Notes: generated by a model from the letters alone, not told the origin. A DNA stretch of 64,000 bases from Chloranthus sessilifolius (GCA_021018995.1 CM037585.1:129638791-129702790); one strand, 5' to 3'. Positions 48,590 to 60,847 are shown, counted from the first letter of the stretch. Made by a program: numbers and translations.

Positions 48590-51500
48590 CTCAAGTTGTC
48601 ACAAATAAGTCCGGATACTGTTTTTTCACGTCGACCTCTCGTTCCCATGCAGCTTCTTCGGTCGGATGATTCTTTCATCGAACAAGCACTAACGGAATCA
48701 CTTTTGTCCGCAACACTTGTTCCTTTCGATCCAAAATCTCCGTCGGCTCTTCAATCATGCTCATGTCTTTATGCATCTCTAATGGTTGGCCGCTCAACAC
48801 ATGATCATGGCCATTAAGATATTTCCTGAGCATAGATACGTGGAACACATTGTGTACCCGATCAAATAACGAGGGCAATCTAATGTAGTAAGCAACTTCC
48901 CCTACTCGACCCAGAACCTCAAATGGTTCAAGATAGCGGGGACTCAACTTCCCTCTCTTTCAAATCTCATCACCCCCTTCATAGGTGACACTTTCACAAA
49001 CACATGTTCACCCACCTTAAAGTTTACACTCATCCGCGTAGCTTTTCTGTCTGCTCTGAGCCGCTTTGAGTTTGGCCCTTATCATCCGAACATAGGTGGC
49101 ATTATCTTCAAGTATCTCGGGACTCAAAACAAATTTCTCACCGGTTTCCTCCCAATTGATGGGTGATCTACATCGCCATCCGTAAATAGCTTCATACGGT
49201 GCCATCCCAATGCTCGTCTGAAAACTATTGTTGTATGCAAACTCAATCAACGGTAGGTGTTGATCCCATGATCCTTGCAGTTCTAACATGCACGCCCTAA
49301 GCATGTCCTCGATGATCTGATTGACCCTCTCTGTCTGCCCATCAGTTTGCGGATGGAATGCTGAACTGAAATCTAGTTGCGTTCTCATTCCTTCTTGAAA
49401 TTTCTTCCAAAACTTTGATGTATATAATGGGTCACGGTCAAACAATGCTACTCAGAATCACATGCAAACGGACGATCTCTTTCATATATAGCTCTGCAAG
49501 TCTTCCCGCTGTGTACATCGTGTTGTAAGGCAAGAAGTGCGCTGACTTGGTCAATCGATCGACCACTACCCAAATGGCATTATACCTCTTTGCAATACGC
49601 GGTAGCCCAACGATGAAGTCCATAGAGATAGATTCCCACTTCTATTCTGGTATATGTAGAGGCTGCAATAATCCCGCAGGGTGTCTATGATCGATCTTCA
49701 CTTGTTGGTACGTCAAACACCGCGACACGTACTCTGCCATGTCTTGCTTCAAGCCTCTCCACCAGTAATTCTTTTTCAAGTTTTGGTACATCTTTGTGCT
49801 ACACTAGTGAATCGCATAGTTGGATTTATGAGATTCATCAAGAATTGTTTGCCGTAGATCGGCATTGTCCGGAATGCAGAGACGGCCCTTGAACAATAAG
49901 GAACCATCCTCCTTGACCGAGAACTTAGGTCTAACGCCTTCAGTTATATCTTGACGAATCTTGGTTAGCGCCATGTCTTTCATCTGTAGCTCGTGGATAT
50001 GCTCAAATATCACCGGTCCACTGATATATTAGTCAAGAAGGCTCTTGTAGCTTGCGACTCGATGTTTGCATCATATAGTGTCAGATCTTCAAATAACTTC
50101 CATCAGTGCATACCCAAAATCAAACTAGCCAACTGAGCTGAATCCTTCTGACTCAAGGCATCGACCACTACATTAGCCTTGTCTGGATGGTACTGTATGG
50201 AACAGTCATAGTCTTTGAGGAACTCCATCCATCTGCGCTGCCTCATGTTCAGATCTTTCTGTGTAAACAACTATCTGAGGCTTTTATGATCGGTGAAAAC
50301 CTCAAAAGTCTCACCGTACAAGTAATGCCGCCAAATCTTCAGCGCAAAAATGATCACTGCTAATTCAAGGTCATGTGTCGGATAATTCTGCTCATGCTCT
50401 TTCAACTGTCTTGATCCATACGTTATCACGTTTTTGTGTTGATTAAGCACGCAGCCCAAACCACTATACGAAGTATCACTGTATACTGCGAACCCTCCAC
50501 CGCCTGAAGGAATCGCTAACACTGGAGCTGAAGTGAGTCTCTTCTTGAGTTCTTAAAAACTCTTCTCGCATGCCTCACTCCATTCGAATCTTGAATCCTT
50601 CCTTATAAGCCTCGTAAGAGGTCCTGATATCTTTGAAAACCCCTCAACAAAATGTCGATAGTAACCCGCTAATCCAAGGAAACTACGGATGTCGGTCACG
50701 GTCTTTGGTTGCTCCCAATTTACCACTGCTTCGATCTTTATTGGATCTACTGTGACACCCTCTTTTGAGACAACATGTCCCAAAAAGTTAACTTCTTCTA
50801 ACTAAAACTCACACTTGCTAAGCTTGGCATACAATTGGTGTTCACGTAGAGTCTGTAGGGCTATTCTCAAGTGCTTCTCATGTTCTTCCTCTGATTTTGA
50901 ATAGATCAGGATGTCGTCAACAAACACTGCGACACAAGAGTCTAGGTATGGTTTAAACACCCTATTCATCAGATCTATGAATGACGCCGGGGCATTTGTC
51001 AACCCAAATGACATCACTAGGAATTCATAGTGTCCGTACCGAGTCCTGAATGTAGTCTTTTGAATATCCTCTGCCTTGACTCTCAACTGATGGTATCCAT
51101 ATCTCAGATCGATCTTGAAAAAATACCTCACTCCTTGCAGTTGATCAAACAAGTCATCTATCCTAGGTAAAGGATATCGATTCTTAATAGTGAGTTTGTT
51201 TAATTGCCGATAGTCAATCTATAGCCGCATTGACCCATCATTCTTCTTTACAAACAAGATCGGTGCTCCCCATGGAGACACACTCGGTCTAACAAACCCC
51301 TTGTCCATTAGCTCTTGTAACTGCTCCTTCAATTCCTTCAACTCAGCAGGGGCTATTCTATATGGTGCTTTAGAAACAGGCTCCGTTCCTAGTGCTAACT
51401 CGATGGTGAATTTCACTTCCCTTTCTGGAGGTAATCCGGGTAATTCCTCCAGAAATACATCTTCAAATTCTCGCACCATGGCTATCTCGAAGATAATATT

Positions 51501-51959
51501 CTTCTCTTCTTTATGCTCCTTCAAGAATGCCAAGTATCCACTACACCCTTTTCTGATCAAACGCTCAGCTCTGACTGCAGAGATAAGTGGCATATGCGTC
51601 GACCTCTCTCCTCGAAATCGAAATGATCTCCTCGTGTTGGGTCTGAAAATGACGACCTTGTTCTTGCAATCTACCGTCGCACAGTGAGTCGACAGCCAAT
51701 CTATGCCAAGGATCACGTCAAATTCTTGCATGTCTAACAGAATTAGGTTCACCGGTAGTTTAAAGACGTCTCCATATATGATTCTCACGATCACAGAGTT
51801 GCAACCCTTTTCGGTATCAACCGATTTCCCAGTAGGAATAGTCACGGTTAACACAAAGTCTAACTCCTCTGGATTAACTTTCATCCTCTTTATGAAGTGA
51901 GGGTTAAAAAATGAGTGGGTAGACCCCGGGTCTATCAACACTCGAGCTTCATATGTCAC
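48590..51959 (-). pseudogene. Pol remains of element A (protease, RT, RNase H, integrase, chromodomain)
   Basis: In minus-strand order: protease VLIDPGSTHSFF (about 51935); RT with [33 protein letters not shown] and the catalytic [10 protein letters not shown] (about 50900); RNase H with [13 protein letters not shown] and [18 protein letters not shown] (about 50271-50522); integrase with MDFIVGLPR, VVVDRLTKSAHFLP and HPQTDGQTERVNQIIEDM; a C-terminal SPRYLEPFEVLGRVG and FHVSMLRKY segment; and a chromodomain-like end (about 48600-48700, EEAAWEREVDVKKQYPDLF). All are diagnostic of Tekay/Del. Fossil, several interruptions. Confidence 0.92.
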
Positions 51960-52301
51960 ATCGCTTCTTTTCTTATAGATTTGTTACGTACCTAATCATA
52001 CATACACATATATATAATGTCTATCATCATACTATAATTTATTACATGCAGTTTCTTTTCTATTTTCTATATAGATGCACCTTCTCTATCTAAAGTTTTC
52101 AAGAATTGAAATTCTTTATTTAAAAGAAATCTCATCTTGGATCACATCATTTATATTTTGAGCCTCCAGAGCTGTGACTGCGTAGGCTCTCCCTTGGATG
52201 ATCGGCTTCCTTGCTTGTATTAGTCATGGCATAGGAGCTGAAGCCGTCTTCCCTTTATTCACCTCGGGGCAATCTTTGATCAGGTGGCCCACCTTGCCAC
52301 A

Positions 52302-53146
52302 TCAAAAACAACCCTGAGTACCCATCCTACAGTCCACTGTCTTGTGAAGCTTACCACACTTGGTACAAGTCTCACGAGGTGTGGAAGAAGCTGCTCGCGA
52401 GAACCCCTGTGTAACTATAGCTCCAGTAGTAATAGCAGGGCTCTCGTATTGTATCGGCCTCCCCGACGTAAGCAATAGAAATCTCTGCTGGTTGGTCTGC
52501 TGCGCCGGTCTCCCATAACTTCCTTGGATCGATTGTCTCTGATTGTCTGCTACGAATCTCGGCTTTTTATTCACCGGCTCGTAGTTTCCCGTTCTACTTT
52601 GGTCCACATTCCACCTTCCTTGTTGTTCCCTCTGGCGGTACTTTTTATTATTTTCTTCCTCTATCACCAAGGCCTTGCTCATGACCTCTCCATAGGTCCT
52701 CATCTGGAATGGTGCTACTCCTCCCCTCACGTCCGGTCTCAACCCTTGCTGAAACCTCTTTGCTCTCATCATCTCCGTGATGACGTAGTCAGGCGCGAAG
52801 CGAGCGAGTCGCATGAACTCCACTCTATACTCTCTAATGGTCATCTTCCCTTGTACAAGCTGTAAAAATTGAATCTCCATTTGGTTCCTCACCACTTCCG
52901 GGAAGTACTGTTTATTGAACTCTTCAACGAACTCATCCCACGTCCAGGGAAAATCCGGAGTCTCCTAGGCCCTAGTCCGTGAAACTGACTTCCACCAAGG
53001 CCCAGCCTCTTCGTTTACCATGTAGGCTGCCCAACGGACGCTTTCGTCCTCTGTACACGTGAGCACACTAAACACCTTCTCCATCTCACTCAGCCAGTTC
53101 TCAGCTGCCATGGGCTCTGCTTGCCCCGAAAAGCTAGGAGGTCTCA
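52302..53146 (-). pseudogene. Gag remains of element A, C-terminal side
   Basis: PPSFSGQAEPMAAENWLSEM, then KMTIREYRVEFMRLARFAP and GLRPDVRGGVAPFQ are the Tekay gag core, followed by a zinc-knuckle-like CTKCGKLHKTVDC. The upstream side is separated by the solo LTR 53147-55676. Confidence 0.9.
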
Positions 53147-55676
53147 TGTGACAGCCCGAATTTCGACACCCCGAAACCCGTGCCATCAGTACGATCATCT
53201 TGACCGTGCCCCTTAGCTATGCACGGAACATTGGTATATCAAGCAATGAACTGAACTAAATTAATAGATAAAGCCGCAAAATTTAATTATCATTTAAATA
53301 TTTCTCAAAAGACAGTTCTACCTTCATGCCTCTGCATGAATGGAGAACCGATCCGAACCATCAATGATAGCTAATCATCACAGATGGTTCGCCCAAAAGA
53401 ATAATCTCAAACTTTAGTTACATTGTTTAACCAAAAACCAGGCTTGACATACCAAGCCGTACCAATAATCTCACAAAAACCCTCAAAGCTGCACAACGGA
53501 GTCCCCTAGAAGAAGTCCTCAGGAGGTGGCTCCAACTCGTCTCCAGGTGCCGGGTCTGACTCACTAGGGTCAACGTCCCCTGAAGCCTCGGCAGCTGCTA
53601 ATAGTGGACCTGCGACGTATAGTCTAAAGGGTGAGCTACATCTTAGCTCAATAGGGAACAGACACAATTGAACATATAAATTACAACTCACATATATTCC
53701 ATGATATGCCATGCATGATGTGTCTATGCAGTTATTGATGGAAAACAGTTGAAAAGAATCATGTTTTACTGATAGTTTACTCATGTCTTTTAAATTATTC
53801 ATGAATGATACTGAAAAGGCCTAAGCAAAACTTAACCTTTCAACTTAAGTAATCCCCGAGCAATATAGCATCGAGCCCTGATGAGATACCCATCATCGTC
53901 ATCTATATAGACAGTTTTAAACGTATTCCCTGGGAATACAATTAGTACCCAAGCCCCTTTCCCCTGGGGATCGGTGGTGGGGTTTCACTTATCTCAACTC
54001 AACACCCCTGGGGTGTGCTTACTGTGTACGGATAAGCCTCCGCACTGGCCTACGATTTTGCCGCCGTATCGGTCACGGATATCCTGCCGCGTCAGTCGTG
54101 GGTATCCCGCCACGTCGGTGTGGTACCCTATCAAACCTTAAATAAAAAAAATATCAGGTGCTTTAAATATAGTTATTCACCGTGTAAGTGTGCTATCTTA
54201 TATCAGTTAGGCCTTATCAGACATAATTCAATCTTGGATACATCTCTGGGATGTATCCATTCACTTGCATCACACCTGATGCTCTTATTTCTTTACTTCC
54301 TCATCCCCTAGGGATGACTCATTATGATTACTCTTTTAGATGTCACACACGCACACTTTTCACAAACTCTTAAGAAACAAAAACAGTTTGAATTAAATTC
54401 TATATCACTACATACATGCTCTTGCAAAATAAAGTACATGTTCAAGGTGTTCCCTACCTCAAGTCTCTGTTTGATCATGCATCAAGGCCCCACGTGGCTC
54501 CTTGTGCCCAAGTTCACACGTACCACCTATGGTACCACATAACATATGAAATACATCACTAAAGATGTAACCAAGAAGGTCCAAGACCATCCAAGAATCT
54601 TAAAGTCAAATTCAAAAGTCAACAAAAATTGGCACAGTCGATTAATCGAATCTGGTTTGATTAATCGATTCCCAAAATCGATTAATCGAAACACAAGGTC
54701 GATTAATCGATTCCCAAAATCGATTAATCGAGATTCCCATTCGATTAATCGAATCCCCATTCGATTAATCAAAATTCTCTACTCTATCTTTTCGATTCTC
54801 AATTCGAGTAATCGAATTCCCAAAATCGATTAATCGATCCTAATTCGAATAATCGAAATTCGAAATCGATCAATCGAAATCCCATTTCGACTAGTCGATT
54901 TCCCCAGGTCTTTTTCCTCCATCCACTGGAGGTTCTCAGTCAATTAATCGACACCAAAATCGATTAATCGAAAATCAAAGTCGATTAATCGAAACTCAAT
55001 TCGATTAATCGAATTCGGGTTCTTTGACTTTTCAACTTCTTTGCGAAAATTGATTAATCGAATCTCAATTTTGATTAATCAAATTTGCTAGATTCAGCCC
55101 CCTTTTAGTTGTTCTTTCCAATCTTTTTCCTTCATTTTTTAAAGTACTTAATCTATCATTTTGAACATTCTTAACTATAATTAAGCTCTTCAATCTATGC
55201 ATTTAATCTACAAGAATTTCTTACCTTCAATCAATCTCAAATTGATTAGGTCAAGTGGTTGGAAAGGTTAGGGTTTCCAGCTTTGCTTCTAGCGGATCCC
55301 TCGTGTCGAATCCGGCGTTTAAATGCTCAAATCCCCCTTCCAATCAGTTGCAATAACTCCTTACTCGCTCCCCTTCTTTACTCCTCTTTCTCTCTCTCTC
55401 TCTCTCTCTCTTCTTAACTCTCTCCAACTCAACCATTGATTTTAGGGTTATGAAACCCTTTTATCCCCCTCTAGTTTGTGTGTTGAGCACATACACCTGA
55501 ACTAGGTGTATGTGACTTCAGATTTACATACACTCCACATATTCACTCGAATTCTCACATCTCATCCGTTCATCGCACCCTATGCTAACTATTGAACTCC
55601 TATTTGGTCAAACCTATGACCAGTCGACACGGATCCCGAGGTCACTGTTTAACATGATCTTTTTCGGGATATTACA
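53147..55676 (-). mobile_element. Solo LTR of family A inserted in gag of element A
   Basis: TGTGACAGCCCG...GGATATTACA, 2,530 bases, flanked by a perfect duplication TCTCA (53142-53146 and 55677-55681). Same layout as the LTRs of element A, in the same orientation, with its own ATTAATCGA array (54640-55085) and CT microsatellite (about 55388-55410). A frame at 52965-53198 merely runs from this LTR into gag. Confidence 0.92.
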
Positions 55677-56145
55677 TCTCATCCTCTTAAACTCAGTAAA
55701 TACAGAAGACACTGGTGGTGTCGGAGCCACTGGAGGTGTTGGTGGCTGATGCTACTCATGAGCGGTATGAGCTGCCAAGGATGCTGCCTGTTGGGCCATT
55801 GCAGCCGCCATGGTCTCTATGGTGTGCATCATCCTCTGACGCTCCTCTCTATCTTCATTTCTTTCTCTGACTCTCTCTTGTTCTCTCTGATCTCGATCCC
55901 GAGTCTCTGCCTGATCCTGACTCCCTTGGCCACCACTGCCTAAAGCCCCTCTATCCCCCCATAGGCACCCTATTGGTATCCGAGATAAAATCATCTCAAC
56001 TACGCAAATTTTTACTATGGCCGCCCCTGGGTCGACCCCTTCCTCTAGAAGACATAACGGTCTGCACGTGAAACCAATAGTTTCGTTACCAGAAGTCCCC
56101 ATGCTCTGACAAAAACCATGATTGTCAGAATTTTTAAAAGAAAAT
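55677..56145 (-). pseudogene. Gag N-terminal remnant of element A
   Basis: Contains an Arg/Glu-rich stretch and RMMHTIETMAAAMAQQAASL, a helical N-terminal gag segment typical of Tekay. It is separated from the rest of gag by the solo LTR. Confidence 0.8.
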
Positions 56146-56157
56146 GCTTTGATACCA
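56146..56157 (-). promoter_or_regulatory. Primer binding site of element A
   Basis: Minus-strand TGGTATCAAAGC, two bases from the LTR end; one base off TGGTATCAGAGC, complementary to initiator-Met tRNA. Confidence 0.88.
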
Positions 56158-56159
56158 AC

Positions 56160-58622
56160 TGTGACAACCCGAATTTTGGCACCCCGAAACCCGTGCCATC
56201 AGCATGATCCTCCAGACCGTGCCCCATGGATATATACGGAATATTGGTATAACAAGCAATAATAAAGAGATAAAGCAATAACTGCATAAAGCAGAAAAGT
56301 CAATATGTCCATCTAGCACATACAAAAGACAGTTCTACTTTCATGCCACTGCATGAACAGAGAACCGATCCGAACCATCGGTGATAAACAGATCACCCCA
56401 GATGATTCGCCCAAAAGAATTATATCTATCTAATTACATTGTTTATCAAAATAAAGGCTTGACATACCAAGCCGTACAATCTGCTCTCAAAACTGATTCT
56501 CTATCAAAGTACACAACAGAGTCTCCTAGAAGAAGTCCTCAGGAGGAGACTCTAATTCTTCCCCAGGCACATAATCTGAATCACTTGGATCCACGTCCCC
56601 CGAAGCCTCGGCCGCTACTAATACTGGACCTGTGACATATAGTCTAAAGGGTGAGCTACATCCTAACTCAATAGGGAACAACACAATGAACATATAAGTC
56701 AAAATCTCACATATATTCCATGATATTCTAAGCATGATGTATCTATGCATTTGCTGGAAAAACAGTTTAAAAGATGGAAATTTGCATTTAAATTTATTGG
56801 TAGTTTGCATGTTTCACTTTCCTATTAATTTATCATGAATGACACTGAACAGGCCTAGAGCAAAACTTAAATCTTTAACTTAAGTAATCCCCGAACAATA
56901 TAGCATTGAGCCTCGATGGGATACCCTCCATCGTCGTCTAAATAGACAGTTATTACATGTATTCCTTGGGAATACTACCTAAGCCCCTTTCTCATAGGCG
57001 GTGGGGTTAAATCTAGCACATTTACACGGTGAACAATTATATGTAAAGCACATGTTATTTTTGTTATTTGAGGTTTGTTTAGGATACCCCACCGACGTGG
57101 CGAGATACCCATGACTGACTCGGTAGGATATCCGTAACCGGTACGGTGGCCAATCTATACACCGGTACGGAGGTTTATCCGTACACAGTAAGCACATCTC
57201 AGGGATGTTGATATGATCTTATATCAGTTAGGCCTTAACAGTAGTTATTCAATCTTACTTACATCCCTGGGATGTCTAAATTACTCACATCACAATGATG
57301 CCTTTATCACTTTTTCATCCCTTGTGGATGCCTCATTTTCATTAACTTACTTGGTCTCAGTTATTCGCATCACACTGATGCCTTTATCACTTTCTTGGGA
57401 TCACACACACACCCATTTTTATAAAGATTTACACAGTTAAAACATTTTCAATTTGATCTCTATATCACTACATACATGCTTTTACAATTAAAGTACATGT
57501 TCAAGGTGTTCCCTACATCAAGTCTCTGAAGGTCCAAGCATCAAGGTCCCACGTGGCTCCTTATGCTTGCTTTCACACGTACCACGTATGGTACATCATA
57601 ACACATGCAACACATCACTAAAGATGTAATAGAGAAGGTCCTAGACCCTCCATAAACCTCAAGGTCTAACTAAAAAGTCAAGTGAAACTGCCAAAATCGA
57701 TTAATCGAAATCCAAAATCGATTAATCGATCCAAAATCGATTAATCGAAATCCCCAACATGGCAAAGCCGATTCTCAAATCGAGTAGTCGAAAGTTCAAA
57801 ATCAATTAGTCGATCCCAAATCGATTAATCGAAATCCAAAATCGATTAGTCGATTTCCCCAAGTCTTTTCTCTCCAGTCACTGGAGGTACCAAGTCGATT
57901 AGTCGATTTCTAAATCGATTAATTGATTTCCAGATCGATTAATCGAAATCGGGCATCCTTACTTTTTCAACTTCTAGACCAAAATTGATTAATCGATTCT
58001 CAAAATCGATTAATCGATTTGGCCAGACTCAGCCCCTTTTCGGGCTGTTCTTCCCAAATCCCTTTCTTTTCTATTTTCTTTCTTTTCTAGGTCTTTAATC
58101 CATCATTTAACCATACTTGACTGAATTAAATTCATCAAATCTTTCGGCATTACAATCTAACAAAACTCACCTCAATAAATCCCTTAAAGGATTGATTTGT
58201 TGGGTTTGATGGCTAGGGTTCCAGCTTTTCGCTTCAATGATCTTTCACACGTCGAATCCGGCAATCAATGCTTGACCCCCTCTTGATTTGCATTAACTCT
58301 TGGCTCAATAACTCCTCTTTACTCCCTCTCTCTCTCTCTCTCTCTCTCTCTTCTTAACTCTCTCTTCAACAACCCAACCAAAGAAACTTAGGTCTATTAA
58401 ACCCTTATATCTTCTCTCCGTTTTGTGTGTTAAGCACCTACACCAGGGATAGGTGTATGTGACCACTAACTCACACTATACACTACACTTATGTCACATT
58501 GACATCACATTAGTTCATCATTTCATGAGTCCACTGTTTGATCATCACTTGGTCAAACCTACGACCAGTCGAGCACGGATCCCGAGGTCACTGCTTAACG
58601 GTCAAATTTTCGGGATATTACA
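56160..58622 (-). repeat. 5' LTR of element A, with internal inversion
   Basis: 2,463 bases, collinear with 43332-45885 except that 57014-57216 is inverted and the ATTAATCGA array (57695-58020) is shorter. Confidence 0.92.
57014..57216. repeat. 203-bp inverted segment in the 5' LTR of element A
   Basis: This segment (TAGCACATTTACACGGTGAA...GGGATGTTGATATGA) is the reverse complement of 44186-44388 in the partner LTR, with the same 203-base length; flanks GGTTAAATC and TCTTATATCAGTTAGG are collinear. LTRs at 53147 and 19343 have the non-inverted order for their orientation. Confidence 0.92.
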
Positions 58623-58627
58623 TCTAT

Positions 58628-58660
58628 AATCATAAAATTTATCCTGAAGCCCGCTTTCTG

Positions 58661-58713
<53 letters not shown>

Positions 58714-59810
58714 ATCGATCGACCTATGGTCTCAATCGATCAATTTTCAAAATTTGAAAAGCACCAAACTTGAAATTCAAAATTGATCGATCGACTTTAG
58801 TAATCTATCGATCGATTTTGAATTTCGAACTTTCGAGCTGAGGACCTATTTAAGCAAACTTAAGAATTAGGTTTAGTAGCTTTTATTTTCCTTAGCCATT
58901 TTTAGTTTTTCTTGGCATCCTTCTTCTATTGTTCAACGCTGTTCTTCCATTTCTTAGCTTTAGAGGTCTTAGATTAGTTTCATTTTTTGGATTGAAGAAG
59001 GATTGTACTTGGGTTAAATCTCTTACGAGGAATTGTTGACGCATCTTTTACGGTATTTTAATGTTATTTTCCAGTTCTATTTTGATTATGACGTTCATTT
59101 CAATTATGTGTGGCTAAATTTCATTGAGGATGAGGATCTAATTAACCCCATTTGAGGTATTCATTTGTAAACATAGATCTACGGTTGGAATGTAAATTTG
59201 TGGTTAATGCTGCTAATTTTAATGTTTATTTGTTCTTGTCGATCTCGTGAATGCCGATCACCATCTAAGATATGAATACTAGTCATGCTTTTCCCATGAT
59301 CTCGGATCTGTGATTTGGAATTTACACCGAGTTCTTTATCGATAGTGTGTGCGACATTTATTCCTCGTGATTAAGGAAACCCTTAATATGGTGAATGTTT
59401 TGCCTCTTTCCTTTGATGGTTTTGAAGAGTATGATATTTTAGAATTATTTTCATTGATTAAATGTAATATTTTTCATAAATATTGGATTGATTTTGGTAT
59501 TTATGTGTTAAAATTTTTCGACATTCCGACCATTAGATCTGTGTTTTGTAAATGACAAGCCAACGATGGGAGGATTTAACATCCTAATCCTCTCCTTTTA
59601 CTCTTTATTGCTTAGTCTTTATCTCTCATCATACTCTTGTAAATTAGTAAACTAGTTTAATATTGTGTTGAACCTGTAGTTGTTATTATGGTTAATTTAT
59701 ATCTTTCCTTAAATTTTCTTACCAATCTTCGTGGGAATGATCTCGTACTTTACACCCATTAACTGCAATCTGATTCGTGTACATGCGCGTAAAACATTAA
59801 AAATATTACA
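58628..59810 (+). repeat. 3' LTR of element B, right part
   Basis: It continues the LTR after element A with AATCATAAAATTTATC, an AT microsatellite (about 58661-58710), the GATCGATCGAC array, a TATTTAAGC box and the end AAATATTACA followed by the duplication ACTAC. Confidence 0.9.
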
Positions 59811-59815
59811 ACTAC

Positions 59816-60490
59816 GCCCTTGACTAATGGGTTCTCAGGTGGTTGACTAAGTCATTCACCAGCAGGATTCTCACTTGATTGACTAGGCCCTTTATTGAAG
59901 GAGTGCTCATGTGTATGGACATGGGATTGAGCTCCTCCAGTAATCCAATCGATGTAATAGTATAATATAATTCGTGAGTCAACCAAGTTGTAAATCTACT
60001 GGATAAGAGATGACCGAAATCATCTTCATCCCCTATCCCTTCTGACATGTAGTCTAACTCTTGACGACATTATTGTGACCAATGCATATATTTTAGTAGG
60101 TCATTATATGATTCAACTGGAGCATCGTTTAAATCAATGAGTGTTTTCCTTATCGACCCCTTCACCGAAATTTCATTGTCATCGCCTAAACAGACTGTAT
60201 TATATATAGGACCATCCTCGTCAAACTTACATGATTGAAATGAATAGTTACTTACAAAATCAATCCCGGCAAGAGGTACTTGTTCAACTTCAACTTACAA
60301 GGATGACGATTTTTTAATGATGAATACCTTTATGACGTCTTTCCATGTTTTATAAATCGTAAATAAAGATGCCAGATTATCTAAGCCCAAAATGTCGGCA
60401 AGCACATCAGTATTCACTATCTTCATAGAGAACTTCAGGGAAAGTGTATCATCCACGCTTGCGAAATTGACAACATACATTCGCCTTATG
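59816..60490 (-). pseudogene. Degenerate minus-strand coding sequence flanking element B
   Basis: Minus-strand frames include MYVVNFASVDDTLSLKFSM, LGLDNLASLFTIYKTWKDV and HELYYTITSIGLLEELN. It is the other side of the sequence at 22019-22428, since B inserted between them. I do not recognise the family. It is probably a transposable-element protein rather than a host gene. Confidence 0.35.
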
Positions 60491-60689
60491 AATTATTCAT
60501 AAAAAATACCCGTCAAAATAAAAAGAAGTATCTGTCGGCCACCTTCATACAAGCCATCATCGCTTACAAGAATATTATCGTAGTGACAAAACAAAGGAAT
60601 GTCCACATCCGGCATCGCCTATTTAAAAATGCGAAGACGAAGTAATAAGACATATGTCCTTCCAAAAACCTTTACAATGAAGGGGCGCT

Positions 60690-60847
60690 AACGCATTACA
60701 AAACAAGCAATATCACATTCCTAAACAAGACATATTGCTTGCCTAAAAAAGCGATACTCATCTATAGCGTTGACACTCGTTTATGCATGCAATATTGCTT
60801 GATTAGGAATCCAGTATCGCTTGTTTAAGAATGCGTTTCAATGCGTT
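60690..60847. repeat. 158-base imperfect hairpin
   Basis: The left arm starts AACGCATTACAAAACAAGC and includes CATTCCTAAACAAG and ATATTGCTTGC. The complement of the right arm contains AACGCATTGAAACGCATTC, TAAACAAGCGATA, ATTCCTAATCAAG and CAATATTGCATGC. Arms are about 53 and 63 bases, the spacer about 40. It lies about 1.1 kb upstream of SWC6. A small foldback transposon or a transcribed hairpin are both possible. Confidence 0.6.

Larger units (their letters stand above)
43332..58622 (-). mobile_element. Element A: Tekay/Del chromovirus (Ty3) with extra 3' frame
   Basis: LTRs at 43332-45885 (3') and 56160-58622 (5') with a perfect 5-bp duplication TCTAT (43327-43331 and 58623-58627). The primer site (56146-56157, complement TGGTATCAAAGC) fits initiator-Met tRNA. 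The polypurine tract is 45886-45899 (CAAGGTGGGGAGAA on the minus strand). The internal region encodes gag, protease, RT, RNase H, integrase and a chromodomain-like tail, then an extra frame. A solo LTR of the same family sits in gag. LTRs differ by roughly 5-8% over the part compared by eye, so it is younger than B. It is broken, with more than five interruptions in the coding region. Confidence 0.92.
22429..59810 (+). mobile_element. Element B: Athila-type Ty3 retrotransposon, heavily nested
   Basis: Two LTRs (22429-23830, and 43086-43331 continuing at 58628-59810) are flanked by a perfect 5-bp duplication ACTAC (22424-22428 and 59811-59815). Next to the 5' LTR is TTTTTGGTGCCATTGCTGGG, a primer-site-like sequence; before the 3' LTR is the purine tract AGGTTTGGGGGTG. 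Gag, protease and integrase remains are Athila-like; RT and RNase H are missing. Insertions inside it: D repeats (26770-28300, 37084-37936), element C (28533-36140), a hAT MITE (38335-38447) and element A (43332-58622). By eye its LTRs differ by roughly 15%, making it the oldest of the nest. It is clearly broken, with well over ten interruptions. Confidence 0.9.

Noticed and set aside
52965-53198. A frame with a start in one element and an end in another
   Set aside because: It is read-through from the solo LTR into gag, not a gene.
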